Source of the DNA: Haematobacter genomosp. 1
GTDB lineage: Bacteria > Pseudomonadota > Alphaproteobacteria > Rhodobacterales > Rhodobacteraceae
Length of the DNA stretch: 64,000 bases
Direction: 5' to 3'
NCBI RefSeq assembly: GCF_002196855.1
Contig: NZ_NIPW01000007.1
Span: 124,001 to 188,000 of the forward strand
Shown here: positions 16,626 through 24,986 of the stretch, piece after piece
How the letters are laid out: each line of letters starts with the position of its first letter
Position numbering within the stretch: the stretch's first letter is position 1
Translations under genes and position numbers: made by a program
The notes under the pieces: generated by a model
What the model was told of the DNA's origin: nothing
The model's database searches: none
Seen by the model: only the letters and a program-made list of their open reading frames with translations

Positions 16626-17925
16626 GTGAACTCCTTGTCATCTGCGCGGACCCATCGATTGCCGGCGCGGGCAGGAACCCCCGCGGTCGCAAGTGTCCCC
16701 AGCATACCCCTCTTTCTAGCAGGAAGCGGGCAAGGCAAAGAAAACATGCCTTCTTCTTCGGTCAGAAAATATAGATTGTGTGGCCGGAAATGCCCGCACC
16801 AGATCGTGGCGACCCCGCCCTTCCCTCTCCGCCGGTTCGGCAGATTGCCGTCATGAAGACATTCCCAGGTTTGGCGAGGCTTTCGGGGCATTCTCGTCAC
16901 ATCCGGTCACGCCGCCCGGGCGTCGCGGTGAGCAGGGTCGCGCCTTGACCAGTTGTCCGCGTCCCGATCATCCATCAGGCATATTGAGCGCCGCGACACC
17001 CGCTGTCCATTGACCGCCCGATACTGCCTTGTCACGCACCCAGCATGCAGCCGAACGGCTGCTCTCCATCATCACCGGCTCCCGAGAGGCAAAGTCTGTC
17101 ACCGACAGCAGGGCGCATCGTTAGGCCATCCAAAACCAGAACGGGATGCTCAAGACAATGCGGACACCCGGCTCCGCCGATACTTTCGTGATGCGAATGG
17201 TTCTCGTGTCGGACCCGCCCCCCGCCGAACGTCAGCGGCCTAGAGGGTATCTCGATCGGGGAGTATCGGCGCTTCAACCGGACGGTGCTGTGCGTCGAAA
17301 AGGGCGGCTTCTTTGCGTTCAGGACAGCATGTATCCAGCCCCGGCCCATTCGGTGCCAACAGAAGCGCTCAGGATCACCTTCCTGATCCGGCTACCACAC
17401 CCTGGCGTTGTGGCTCCGCCTGCGGGGAGTAGGGGTCTGCGGTTACTGACGAACGCTCTCGGCAAACGGCGCTGTGGAGCAGGGTCTTGGGAAGGCCGGT
17501 ATCCAGCCTGCACTTCGCTTCCTTCCAGCTTTTCCCGCCAAACTTCCGTGATTGGGATGGCGAATAGCCAAAATCCAGAGTTTCGCAGCAGTCTTTTATG
17601 CGGCAATGACTCCCGCCGCTGCTCCGCTCCCTGAACACTGAACCGTTTCGAAAGTGACGTCTCTCGCGGTAACAGTGGCGCGCCCGTTGGATAGCGGTCT
17701 CCCACGCGGCTGCGATCCTGTTCGCAGGATTGCCACATCGGCCCAGATCGGCACCGCACCAATTTTCTGGCAACCGGAGACTGCCGGGCCCATCACTCCG
17801 CCTGCCGATTACAGCCCCCCTGCCAAAACGCCCCGTAACCTATTTTCCGTGGGAAGCAGTAAGCGCGCATTGTTCCATATCGAACAGGGCATCCTGCATG
17901 ACCAACTTATACATTCCTTTTTGAG
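16626..17925. other. 1.3-kb gene-free region before the lactam-like cluster
   Basis: No supported gene, RNA or mobile element in about 1.3 kb, unusually long for this compact window. Many short overlapping open frames on both strands encode Arg/Pro/Ser-rich strings with no domain. Base composition and the absence of frame bias suggest decayed sequence, but no recognisable transposase or other protein fragment was found. The last ~130 bases before the MFS gene become AT-rich and form its promoter region. Confidence 0.45.
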
Positions 17926-17932
17926 ATGCGAT

Positions 17933-17950
17933 ATGACGATATTAAGTCAT
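17933..17950 (+). promoter_or_regulatory. Inverted repeat upstream of the MFS/lactam operon
   Basis: ATGAC and GTCAT arms separated by eight A/T-rich bases (ATGACgatattaaGTCAT) lie 63 bases before the MFS start, in a strongly AT-rich stretch (about 17,870-17,990). The geometry fits a regulator operator, with the LysR gene at 23,969-24,868 the natural candidate. The binding assignment is inference. Confidence 0.4.
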
Positions 17951-18012
17951 TTTTATTATGTTCTAAAATGCGGCACCTTCCGGCCATAAAAAAGCCAACG
18001 GGAGATGATGGC

Positions 18013-19332
18013 ATGACGCCAAGCGCTTCTGCGGGGGATCGCCTTGACCGGCTGCCGATCCTGCCGTTTCACAAGAAAATTCTGCTGCTGGTCGGCGCTG
18101 GCCTGTTCTTTGACGCCTTTGATATCTACCTCGCGAACTCTGTGCTCGGCGCGATCGTGCAAGACGGCTGGAGCACGCCCGAGAAGAACGCGGCCTTTCT
18201 GTCCGCCACGGCCTTTGGCATGTTGATCGGCGCGATAATGGCCGGTTTCCTTGGGGATCGCTACGGGCGCAAGTTCACCTATCAGTTCAACCTGCTGATA
18301 TTCGGCCTTTCTTCGCTTGCCTGCGCCATGATGCCGACGATGGAATGGCTGATAGCCGCGCGCTTCGTCACCGGGATCGGGCTCGGGGCGGAGCTGGTGA
18401 TCGGCTACGGCCTGCTGAGCGAATTCGTGCCGCCGAGCCACCGGGGCCGTTGGGCGGCGCTCCTTTCCTGCATTGCGCAGTTCGGCCTGTTTGCGGCGAC
18501 GCTGATGAGCTGGCTGGTCATTCCCGTGCTCGGCTGGCGGGCGATGTTCGTCATCGCGGGGATCGGCGGGCTGCTCGTCTTCATCGCGCGCAAGAATATC
18601 CCGGAATCACCCCGCTGGCTGGAGCGGAACGGCCAGAAGGAACGTGCCGACCTCATCGTCTCCTCCATCGAGGCGGAAGCCGCTCCGGGCACGTTGCCCA
18701 CGATCAGGACAAGTGCGCCTGTCAAGACACAGGACGTAAATCCGCTCGACCCGCGTTTCCGCCGCTCGCTGGGCGTCGGCGCAGTGACCCAGATCGTGCA
18801 GAGCGCTGCGATCTACGGTTTCATTGCACTGTTGCCGACGTTCATGGCGAAGCAGGGTATTCCGATCAACCAGTCCCTGGGTCAGGCGGTGCTGATGACC
18901 CTCGGCGGGCCCGCCGGTGCGATCCTCGCGTTCCTGCTCAGCGACCGTATCGGACGCAAGCCCGCGATCATCGCCGGCTCGCTTCTGGCGGCGGTCATCG
19001 GTCCGTGCTTTGCCCTGGTCGAATCCCAGGCCGTGGCGACCGGGTTGGGTTTCGTGATGTTCAGCCTTGTCTATTTTCTCGTCTCCGTCGTGCAGGCCGG
19101 CTACTTGCCGGAGCTCTTCCCGACCGAGGTGCGGATGAGACTCACAAGCTGGGCCGTGACTGCCGGACGCCTTGCCTCCATCGCGATCCCGTTCGTCTCC
19201 GTCTATCTGGTGCAATGGGGCATGATTGCGGTCGTTGGTGCGGTTTCGGTGCTGCTCCTGATTCAGGCGGTCGTCATTGCGCTGCTGGCAGTGGAAACCC
19301 GCAACCGCAGCCTGGAAGACATCCCGGTCTGA
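18013..19332 (+). CDS. MFS metabolite:proton symporter
   Basis: 439-aa inner-membrane transporter with about 12 transmembrane segments. It belongs to the sugar-porter-like/metabolite:H+ symporter branch of the major facilitator superfamily: GFLGDRYGRKFTYQ (loop 2-3), FVTGIGLGAELVIGYGLLSEFVPPSHRGRW, SPRWLERNG, and LLSDRIGRKPAI in the second half. The ATG at 18013 follows GGGAG; an upstream in-frame start adds an unlikely polar leader. It is the first gene of a seven-gene plus-strand cluster with biotin carboxylase and PxpBCA homologues, so it most likely imports the substrate that these enzymes open. The transported compound is unknown. Confidence 0.88.
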   Translation: MTPSASAGDRLDRLPILPFHKKILLLVGAGLFFDAFDIYLANSVLGAIVQDGWSTPEKNAAFLSATAFGMLIGAIMAGFLGDRYGRKFTYQFNLLIFGLSSLACAMMPTMEWLIAARFVTGIGLGAELVIGYGLLSEFVPPSHRGRWAALLSCIAQFGLFAATLMSWLVIPVLGWRAMFVIAGIGGLLVFIARKNIPESPRWLERNGQKERADLIVSSIEAEAAPGTLPTIRTSAPVKTQDVNPLDPRFRRSLGVGAVTQIVQSAAIYGFIALLPTFMAKQGIPINQSLGQAVLMTLGGPAGAILAFLLSDRIGRKPAIIAGSLLAAVIGPCFALVESQAVATGLGFVMFSLVYFLVSVVQAGYLPELFPTEVRMRLTSWAVTAGRLASIAIPFVSVYLVQWGMIAVVGAVSVLLLIQAVVIALLAVETRNRSLEDIPV

Positions 19333-19392
19333 CCTTGTCCCTGCGCGATCCGAACGTCTGCTTCGGGTCGCGCCACAGAAAATGAGGACGAC

Positions 19393-19818
19393 GTGGATAT
19401 CGATCACATCAAGAGCCTGATCCAGGCCGCCCACGACGCGGGCTTGAGCGAACTGACGGTCCGCGAAGCCGGTCTCACAATCCACATTCAACGCGGCACG
19501 GCATCGCTTGGGGCATCGGTCGAGGCGGCTCCTGTCGAGACCGGCACGCCCCCCGCGCCGTCGAATGGCATTCCCGGACACACCGTCGAGGCGCCAATGC
19601 CCGGTGCTTTCTTCCGTGCGGGCACGCCCGGAGACCCGCCGTTTGTGGAGATCGGCGCGACGGTGGAGGCGGGGCAGACGCTGGCCGTGATCGAGGCGAT
19701 GAAGATGCTGACCCCCGTGAAGGCTGCGGCGCGTGGTATCGTCACCACCATCCACGCGGGAAACGGAGACACGGTGGAGATCGGGCAACCGCTCTTCACG
19801 CTTGAGGATATTGGCTGA
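19393..19818 (+). CDS. Biotin carboxyl carrier protein, AccB-like
   Basis: 141-aa protein with an N-terminal helical region ([23 protein letters not shown]), a Pro/Ala linker, and a C-terminal biotinyl domain: [24 protein letters not shown] and EAMKM with the biotin-accepting Lys104. It starts at a GTG with GAGG upstream, and its stop overlaps the biotin carboxylase start (TGATG). AccB-like carriers paired with PxpB/PxpC homologues usually serve a dedicated carboxylase rather than fatty-acid synthesis. Here it should carry CO2 from the biotin carboxylase to an unidentified acceptor, probably the transported substrate. Confidence 0.88.
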   Translation: MDIDHIKSLIQAAHDAGLSELTVREAGLTIHIQRGTASLGASVEAAPVETGTPPAPSNGIPGHTVEAPMPGAFFRAGTPGDPPFVEIGATVEAGQTLAVIEAMKMLTPVKAAARGIVTTIHAGNGDTVEIGQPLFTLEDIG

Positions 19819-21167
19819 TGAAACGGGTTCTTATCGCCAATCGGGGTGAGATCGCCCTGCGCATTCAGCGCGCCTGCCGTTACCTGGGCCTTGAGACGGT
19901 GCAGATTTTCTCCGAAGCGGATCGCGCGGCAGGATATGTCGCCAGCGCCGATCAGTCGCTGTGCATCGGCCTCGCCGCCCCGTCTGAAAGCTATCTGAAC
20001 ATCCCCCGGCTCATCGCGGCGGCACGGCTGACGGGGGCCGACGCCATCCATCCGGGTTACGGCTTCCTGTCGGAGAACGCGGCCTTTTCCCGGGCGGTGA
20101 CGGAGGCCGGATTGATCTTCGTCGGACCCACTCCCGAAGCAATCGAGGCGATGGGGGACAAGATCTCGGCCAAGCGGCTCATGCGGCAATCGGATGTCCC
20201 CTGCGTTCCCGGTGTGGATGGCGCCCTTCCTGACGATCTGGAAAAATGCCGAAGCATCGCCGAGCAGATCGGCTACCCGGTCATCATCAAGGCGGCAGGC
20301 GGCGGCGGCGGGCGCGGCATGCGGATTCTGCACGACACCTCGGAACTCGCGGAAGGCGTGGCCATGACGCGGGACGAGGCGCGCCGCGCCTTCGCCAATC
20401 CCGACGTCTATATGGAAAAATTCCTTCCCGCCCCGCGGCATGTGGAAATTCAGGTGCTGGCGGACAAGCACGGCCACGCCGTCTGGCTGGGGGAGCGGGA
20501 TTGCTCCATGCAGCGACGTCATCAGAAAGTGGTGGAGGAGGCCCCCGCCCCCGGCATACCGCGCGATCTCGTGGCTTCTGTCGGGGAGCGTTGTGCTGCG
20601 GCCTGCCGGGCCATCGGCTACCAGGGGGCCGGGACCTTCGAGTTTCTTTACGAGAACGATGCCTTCTACTTCATCGAAATGAACACCCGGGTTCAGGTCG
20701 AACACCCGGTGACGGAGATGGTCAGCGGGATCGACATCGTGGCGTGGCAGTTGCGCATCGCCGCGGGGGAGCCGCTGACGCTGACACAAGATGGCATCGC
20801 CACCCGCGGACATGCGATGGAATGCCGGATCAATGCGGAAGACCCCCACACGTTCCGGCCGAGCCCCGGGCGGATCACCCGCTGGCAGCCGCCGGGCGGC
20901 CCGGATGTTCGCGTCGAGACCCATATCGAGAGCGGTTATGTCGTCCCCCCCAATTATGACTCGATGATCGCGAAGATCATCGTGCGCGGCGCCGATCGGG
21001 CCGATGCGATCCGCCGCATGCGGGCAGCCCTGCGGGAAACCGTCAGCGAAGGCATTGCGACCAACATTCCGCTGCACCTCGAAATACTGGACGATCCGGC
21101 CTTTGTTGCGGGCGGCGCGGGTATTCATCATCTGGAAACCCTGTTGTCGGATCGCGCGGATGGATGA
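19818..21167 (+). CDS. Biotin carboxylase subunit, AccC-like
   Basis: 449-aa ATP-grasp enzyme, the same length as E. coli AccC. Motifs run in order: [38 protein letters not shown], the glycine-rich loop [43 protein letters not shown], and the catalytic [18 protein letters not shown]. It carboxylates biotin on the adjacent carrier using ATP and bicarbonate. It overlaps the BCCP stop and the PxpB start, so the four genes are coupled. No carboxyltransferase subunits (AccA/AccD or PccB-like) are present in the cluster. This suggests that PxpB/PxpC-type proteins take that role, as in the allophanate/urea carboxylase family. Confidence 0.92.
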   Translation: MKRVLIANRGEIALRIQRACRYLGLETVQIFSEADRAAGYVASADQSLCIGLAAPSESYLNIPRLIAAARLTGADAIHPGYGFLSENAAFSRAVTEAGLIFVGPTPEAIEAMGDKISAKRLMRQSDVPCVPGVDGALPDDLEKCRSIAEQIGYPVIIKAAGGGGGRGMRILHDTSELAEGVAMTRDEARRAFANPDVYMEKFLPAPRHVEIQVLADKHGHAVWLGERDCSMQRRHQKVVEEAPAPGIPRDLVASVGERCAAACRAIGYQGAGTFEFLYENDAFYFIEMNTRVQVEHPVTEMVSGIDIVAWQLRIAAGEPLTLTQDGIATRGHAMECRINAEDPHTFRPSPGRITRWQPPGGPDVRVETHIESGYVVPPNYDSMIAKIIVRGADRADAIRRMRAALRETVSEGIATNIPLHLEILDDPAFVAGGAGIHHLETLLSDRADG

Positions 21168-21819
21168 TCTCCTGCTCCACACAAGCTGGCTGGGTGAAAG
21201 CGCGATCCTGTGCCAGACAGACGCCAAGGTGCTGGAGACAAGCATACAGCACCGCATCTGGGCGCTTCGGGACCTTCTGGCGGCATGCGATTTCGTTACC
21301 GAAACCGTGCCGGGGATGAACAACATCCTCGTGCTGATCGACCCCGAAGCGGTGGATGGAAGCGGCGCGGTCACGCAAATCCAGGCGCTCTGGCGCCGCA
21401 CGTCCGCTGCCGACATCCCCTCCCGCGTGGTGGAGATCCCGGTGAGCTACGGCGGTGAGACGGGGGTGGATCTGCCGGAGGTCGCCCGTGCCTGCAACCT
21501 GACGCCGGAGGCGTATATCGGCCTGCACAGCGCGGGGACCTATACGGTCTTCGCGCTCGGCAGCCAGCCGGGGTTCGGCTATCTGGCAGGGCTCGATCCG
21601 CGCCTCGCCGTCCCCCGCCGCGCCGTTCCGCGGCCGCGGCTGGAAGCGGGCGCGGTCGTGATCGGGGGGGCGCAGGCGGGGGTGATCTCACGAAGCTCGC
21701 CCTCCGGCTGGCACGTGATCGGGCAGACCGACATCTCCTTCTTCGACCCTGACCGGAATCCGCCGGCTCTTCTCTCCCCCGGCGATACGGTGCGTTTCGT
21801 TCCGAAAAAGGCGCTGTAA
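21160..21819 (+). CDS. PxpB/KipI-family 5-oxoprolinase subunit B homologue
   Basis: 219-aa cytoplasmic protein of the carboxyltransferase subdomain C/D family, found in PxpB, KipI and the N-terminal half of urea carboxylase's CT region. Motifs: the segment ending [20 protein letters not shown], then [44 protein letters not shown] and [23 protein letters not shown]. These match the family core (YGGxxGPDL and GFxPGFxYLxGL positions). The start ATG at 21160 overlaps the biotin carboxylase stop. With PxpC it forms the subunit pair that, in 5-oxoprolinase, activates the lactam with ATP. Confidence 0.88.
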   Translation: MDDLLLHTSWLGESAILCQTDAKVLETSIQHRIWALRDLLAACDFVTETVPGMNNILVLIDPEAVDGSGAVTQIQALWRRTSAADIPSRVVEIPVSYGGETGVDLPEVARACNLTPEAYIGLHSAGTYTVFALGSQPGFGYLAGLDPRLAVPRRAVPRPRLEAGAVVIGGAQAGVISRSSPSGWHVIGQTDISFFDPDRNPPALLSPGDTVRFVPKKAL

Positions 21820-22802
21820 TGATCGAACTCATCCAGACAGGCCCGCAGGCCTCCATTCAGGATCTGGGGCGCTGTGGTTATCTGGCGCAAGGCGTCGGCT
21901 CGGCAGGTGCGATGGACAAGGTCGCGCTGGAACTGGCCAACCGGATGCTGGGCAACATTCCACAGGCCGCCGCCGTCGAATTCACCTATGGCGGCTTTGA
22001 TCTTCTGTGCCACGGCGACGTCACCATCGCCATGACCGGGGCCGATTGTGGCGTCCGGCTGAACGGACGCCCCGTTTCAGGCTGGACCCGCCTCTCCCTA
22101 CTCGCAGGTGACAGGCTCTCGGCTGGAATGGCACGGCGGGGGATGCGGGCCTATCTTGCCGTATCCGGCGGGATCCGTGTTCCAGCGGTGCTGGGTTCTG
22201 CCAGCACCGACATGAAGGGCGGGTTCGGCGGCCTGCACGGGCGCGCTCTGGAGGCTGGCGACCGTCTGGAGGCAGACCGTGAGGGGCCGGGCAAGGAGGG
22301 GAGCGGGGAGTTCGCGCTGGACCCGGCGCTGCTCTCGGGCTTTTACGATGCCAGCTATCCCCCGGAGGCGCCGATCCGCTTTCTGCCCGCGACGGAGTAT
22401 GATCTGTTCACCGATGAGGCGCATCACGCTTTCCAGACGGACACATGGGAGATACAGCCTGACAGCAACCGCATCGGCTACCGTCTGTCCGGGCCGGTGC
22501 TGAAGACGCGGGAGCGGCTGGAACTGTTCTCGCACGGCATCCTGCCGGGCACCATTCAGGTGCCGCCCTCCGGCCAGCCGGTGATCCAGCTCGCGGATGC
22601 GAATACCTGCGGCGGCTATCCCAAGTTCGGCGCGGTCATCGGCGCGGACCTGTGGCGGATCGGTCAGTCCCGCCTGGGGGAGCGGCTGCGCTTCAAAGCC
22701 GTAACGCGGGAGGAAGCGCTGGCGGCGCGACGGGAAGCAGCGGAAGCTGCCGCCGCGTTCCATGCCCGGCTGGCAGATGATATCCGCATACTGGGCGTGT
22801 AA
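21819..22802 (+). CDS. PxpC/KipA-family 5-oxoprolinase subunit C homologue
   Basis: 327-aa partner of PxpB. Family motifs: IELIQTGPQASIQDLGRCGYLAQGVG, SAGAMDKVALELANRMLGN, EFTYGG, AYLAVSGGIRVP and GTIQVPPSGQPVIQLADANTCGGYPKFGAVI. Together with PxpB it corresponds to the CT domain of urea carboxylase/LamA-like proteins. The start overlaps the PxpB stop (TAATG). A second small biotinyl-like gene follows after 15 bases. Function in the cluster: ATP-dependent activation or carboxyl transfer to a cyclic amide; the exact compound is inferred, not shown. Confidence 0.89.
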   Translation: MIELIQTGPQASIQDLGRCGYLAQGVGSAGAMDKVALELANRMLGNIPQAAAVEFTYGGFDLLCHGDVTIAMTGADCGVRLNGRPVSGWTRLSLLAGDRLSAGMARRGMRAYLAVSGGIRVPAVLGSASTDMKGGFGGLHGRALEAGDRLEADREGPGKEGSGEFALDPALLSGFYDASYPPEAPIRFLPATEYDLFTDEAHHAFQTDTWEIQPDSNRIGYRLSGPVLKTRERLELFSHGILPGTIQVPPSGQPVIQLADANTCGGYPKFGAVIGADLWRIGQSRLGERLRFKAVTREEALAARREAAEAAAAFHARLADDIRILGV

Positions 22803-22817
22803 GGGAAGGAGAGGATC

Positions 22818-23189
22818 ATGATCGAACCAGCACAGATCCGGGAGCTTGCACGCTTCGCGGCGGCCCGTCAGGTCACGCAACTGGAAATCAGCATGGGCGA
22901 GGAAAGCGTCATCCTCCGCCTTCCCGCGCGGAGGCCCTCTGCCGAACCGCCCGTCACCCCCGCTGCCTCTGCACCGGTCGCTGTCAAATCCCCGGCTTTC
23001 GGGCGCTTCCAGAACGCGCATGCCGGTGACAGGGTGATGGAAGGGGCAATTCTCGGGAATGTCCGGCTTGATACGCTGCTGGTTCCGGTCCGCGCCCCGC
23101 TGGCGGGCTGCGTCGCGGACCTGCCGGAGGATGGCGCCATCATCGGCTTCGGCGATGTCGTCACTACCATCCAGCCGGAGGCCACGTGA
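22818..23189 (+). CDS. BCCP-like protein lacking the biotinylation lysine
   Basis: 123-aa protein resembling AccB end to end: helical start IRELARFAAARQVTQLEIS, Pro-rich linker, then a biotinyl/lipoyl-like domain (VKSPAFGRFQNAH and APLAGCVADLPEDGAIIGFGDVVTTI). At the position of the EAMKM motif it reads VRLDT (82-86), so Asp85 replaces the modified lysine and the protein cannot carry biotin. It sits between PxpC and PxpA and overlaps the latter's start by one base. A structural or regulatory role within a carboxylase complex is plausible. Decay of a duplicated BCCP is the alternative, but the frame is intact and the gene is in-operon. Confidence 0.8.
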   Translation: MIEPAQIRELARFAAARQVTQLEISMGEESVILRLPARRPSAEPPVTPAASAPVAVKSPAFGRFQNAHAGDRVMEGAILGNVRLDTLLVPVRAPLAGCVADLPEDGAIIGFGDVVTTIQPEAT

Positions 23190-23950
23190 TGAAAATCGAC
23201 ATCAACTCCGATCTGGGCGAGGGCTTTGGCATCTATCAGGCGGCGGACGATGACGCGATCCTCTCGCTGGTATCCTCTGCGAATATCGCCTGCGGGTTTC
23301 ACGCCGGCGATCCTGTCATCATGGATCGCACCGTGCGGCGCGCGCTGCAGCTTGGCGTGGATGTCGGTGCTCACGTGGGCTATGCCGACCGGCAGGGCTT
23401 CGGCCGGCGCGCGATAACGATGGACAGGCGCGAACTGGAACTGATGACGCTCTATCAGCTCGGTGCGCTCCGGGCGATCGCAGAGGCAGCGGGCCATCGG
23501 ATGACCCATGCCAACTTCCATGGCGCGCTCGGCAACCTTTCCTTCGTGGATGCGGAGGTGGCCGATGCGCTTCTGGGCGCGATGCGGGCTTTCGACCGTG
23601 ACCTTGCTTTCGTGGCGCTTCCCAATACGGAAGCAGAGCGGGCGGCGCAGCGGCACGGGTTGCGCGTGGCGCGCTCCTTTCTCGCAGACCGCGCCTATGA
23701 CCGTCGCGGGCTGTTGGTATCCCGGGCGACGCCGGGGTCCATGGTGAAGGATCCGCAGGCCATCCGGGATCGCGTCATACGGATGATACAGGCCGGCGAG
23801 ATCGAAACGATCGAGGGCGATGTCATCCCCATGACGGCCGAGTCCATCCTCGTCCACAGCGACACCCCGGGAGCAGTCAGGCTGGGAGAGACCATTCAGG
23901 CCGCAGTGCTGGAGGCGGGGGCGCAGATCGTGCCGCTTTCCAGCCTCTGA
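23189..23950 (+). CDS. Divergent PxpA/LamB-YcsF family lactam hydrolase
   Basis: 253-aa LamB/YcsF-family protein with the typical opening MKIDINSDLGEGFG, SSANIACGFHAGDP and GFGRR. Three usually invariant motifs differ: GAHP(S/G)xPD is GAHVGYAD (60-67), KPHGxLYN is NFHGALGN (109-116), and the later VHGD is VHSD (222-225). In 5-oxoprolinase, PxpA works with PxpBC to open 5-oxoproline at the cost of ATP. The changes suggest an altered substrate or mechanism. The ATG at 23189 overlaps the previous stop; a GTG one codon upstream is also possible. It is the last gene of the plus-strand operon, convergent with the LysR gene 18 bases away. Confidence 0.84.
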   Translation: MKIDINSDLGEGFGIYQAADDDAILSLVSSANIACGFHAGDPVIMDRTVRRALQLGVDVGAHVGYADRQGFGRRAITMDRRELELMTLYQLGALRAIAEAAGHRMTHANFHGALGNLSFVDAEVADALLGAMRAFDRDLAFVALPNTEAERAAQRHGLRVARSFLADRAYDRRGLLVSRATPGSMVKDPQAIRDRVIRMIQAGEIETIEGDVIPMTAESILVHSDTPGAVRLGETIQAAVLEAGAQIVPLSSL

Positions 23951-23968
23951 CAGGCTCGGACCGGTCGA

Positions 23969-24868
23969 TCAGACGGTGAAAAAGGACCGGAAGTTGCACG
24001 ACTCACGGGCAAGTTCCGAGACGCGCTTGCGAAAGTTCGAATCCCGGTCGCTGCGGTAATAGGCTGCATAGCGAACCTGCGGAAGCTGGGCCTTGACCGG
24101 CAGCCGCCGCAGCCGCCCGGCCTGCAACAGCGGCGCCATCGCCGGCACGGGAAGATAGCTCACCCCGAGGCCGGACACCGTGAAGCCCACCTGCGCCACA
24201 AGGCTCTCGCAGGGAATAGTCCGTGCGACCCCCACCCCATGTTCGGCCAGCCACCGCCCATAGACCAGCCCGGTGCCGGAGCGCGTGCCCTGCATCAGCA
24301 TGGTGAACCGGGCGAGATCCTCGTATCCCAGCGGTTCGTCGCCCGTATAGACCTCCGGCGCCGCCATCCATGCATTTTCCACCGTCGCGAGCGGGACGGA
24401 AACACAACGGCTGTCGCTGAACACATCGGGAATGACGATAAGATCGATGGTTTCGTTCATCAGCCGCTCAAAAAGACTCGCACTGAGATCGACTTCCGGT
24501 TCGATGTTGACGCGGGGGAATTCGCTGCGGACACGCTGCACGAGGCGCGGAAGCCAGCTCATCGCCGTCAGCTCCGTCACACCCAGCGAGAAATGCCGGA
24601 TGAGCACCTCGCTGGAACTGGCGCGTTCGATGAACTGATCGCGCTGCTCCAGCAGGCTGGTGGCATAGCGCAGGATCTCCGTGCCCTTCTCCGTCAGTCG
24701 GGCCGTGCGCTTGCTGCGGTCGAACACCTCCACCCTGAATTGCGTCTCAAGCTCCTGCACACGTTTGGATATGGCGGATTGCGTGGTGTAGAGCTTTTCG
24801 GCCGCCGCCGCGAAACTGCCCAGACGGGCGATCCAGTACAGCGCCTCAAGCTGCTTGAAGGTGATCAT
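23969..24868 (-). CDS. LysR-family regulator of the lactam-like cluster
   Basis: 299-aa LysR-type transcription factor. The N-terminal helix-turn-helix (FKQLEALYWIARLGSFAAAA, then QSAISKRVQELE, ~4-40) is followed by a LysR substrate-binding domain. The ATG at 24868 (MITFKQLEAL) is preferred over an upstream start because it begins the HTH domain. It is convergent with pxpA and divergent from the aminotransferase gene, with 118 AT-rich bases between the two starts. LysR proteins typically control the divergent gene and often a nearby operon. The ligand is unknown but is probably the substrate or an intermediate of the surrounding pathway. Confidence 0.87.
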   Translation of the reverse strand: MITFKQLEALYWIARLGSFAAAAEKLYTTQSAISKRVQELETQFRVEVFDRSKRTARLTEKGTEILRYATSLLEQRDQFIERASSSEVLIRHFSLGVTELTAMSWLPRLVQRVRSEFPRVNIEPEVDLSASLFERLMNETIDLIVIPDVFSDSRCVSVPLATVENAWMAAPEVYTGDEPLGYEDLARFTMLMQGTRSGTGLVYGRWLAEHGVGVARTIPCESLVAQVGFTVSGLGVSYLPVPAMAPLLQAGRLRRLPVKAQLPQVRYAAYYRSDRDSNFRKRVSELARESCNFRSFFTV

Positions 24869-24986
24869 GAGCACATCCCGCGCGAGATAATACATTCCAA
24901 AATACCATATGTTATGATCTAATAATATCGCTTTTTTCGTATTTTCGTCCGCTCTACCCTGCCATGGTCAGAGAACGGAGACATCC
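24869..24986. promoter_or_regulatory. Divergent LysR/aminotransferase promoter region
   Basis: AT-rich gap between the LysR start and the aminotransferase start, with the core at about 24,895-24,945. ATACCATATGTTAT carries ATA and TAT at its ends in a dyad-like arrangement, followed by a T-rich run. This is the expected place for a LysR operator shared by both promoters. No sequence-specific consensus could be assigned. Confidence 0.4.

Noticed and set aside
17319-17762. 147-codon minus-strand frame in the gene-free tract, considered as a transposase fragment
   Set aside because: No DDE, HTH or other transposase motif; overlapping frames look equally protein-like.
19488-21416. 642-codon minus-strand open frame opposite accB/accC
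   Set aside because: Antisense to the biotin carboxylase gene, whose motifs are unmistakable.
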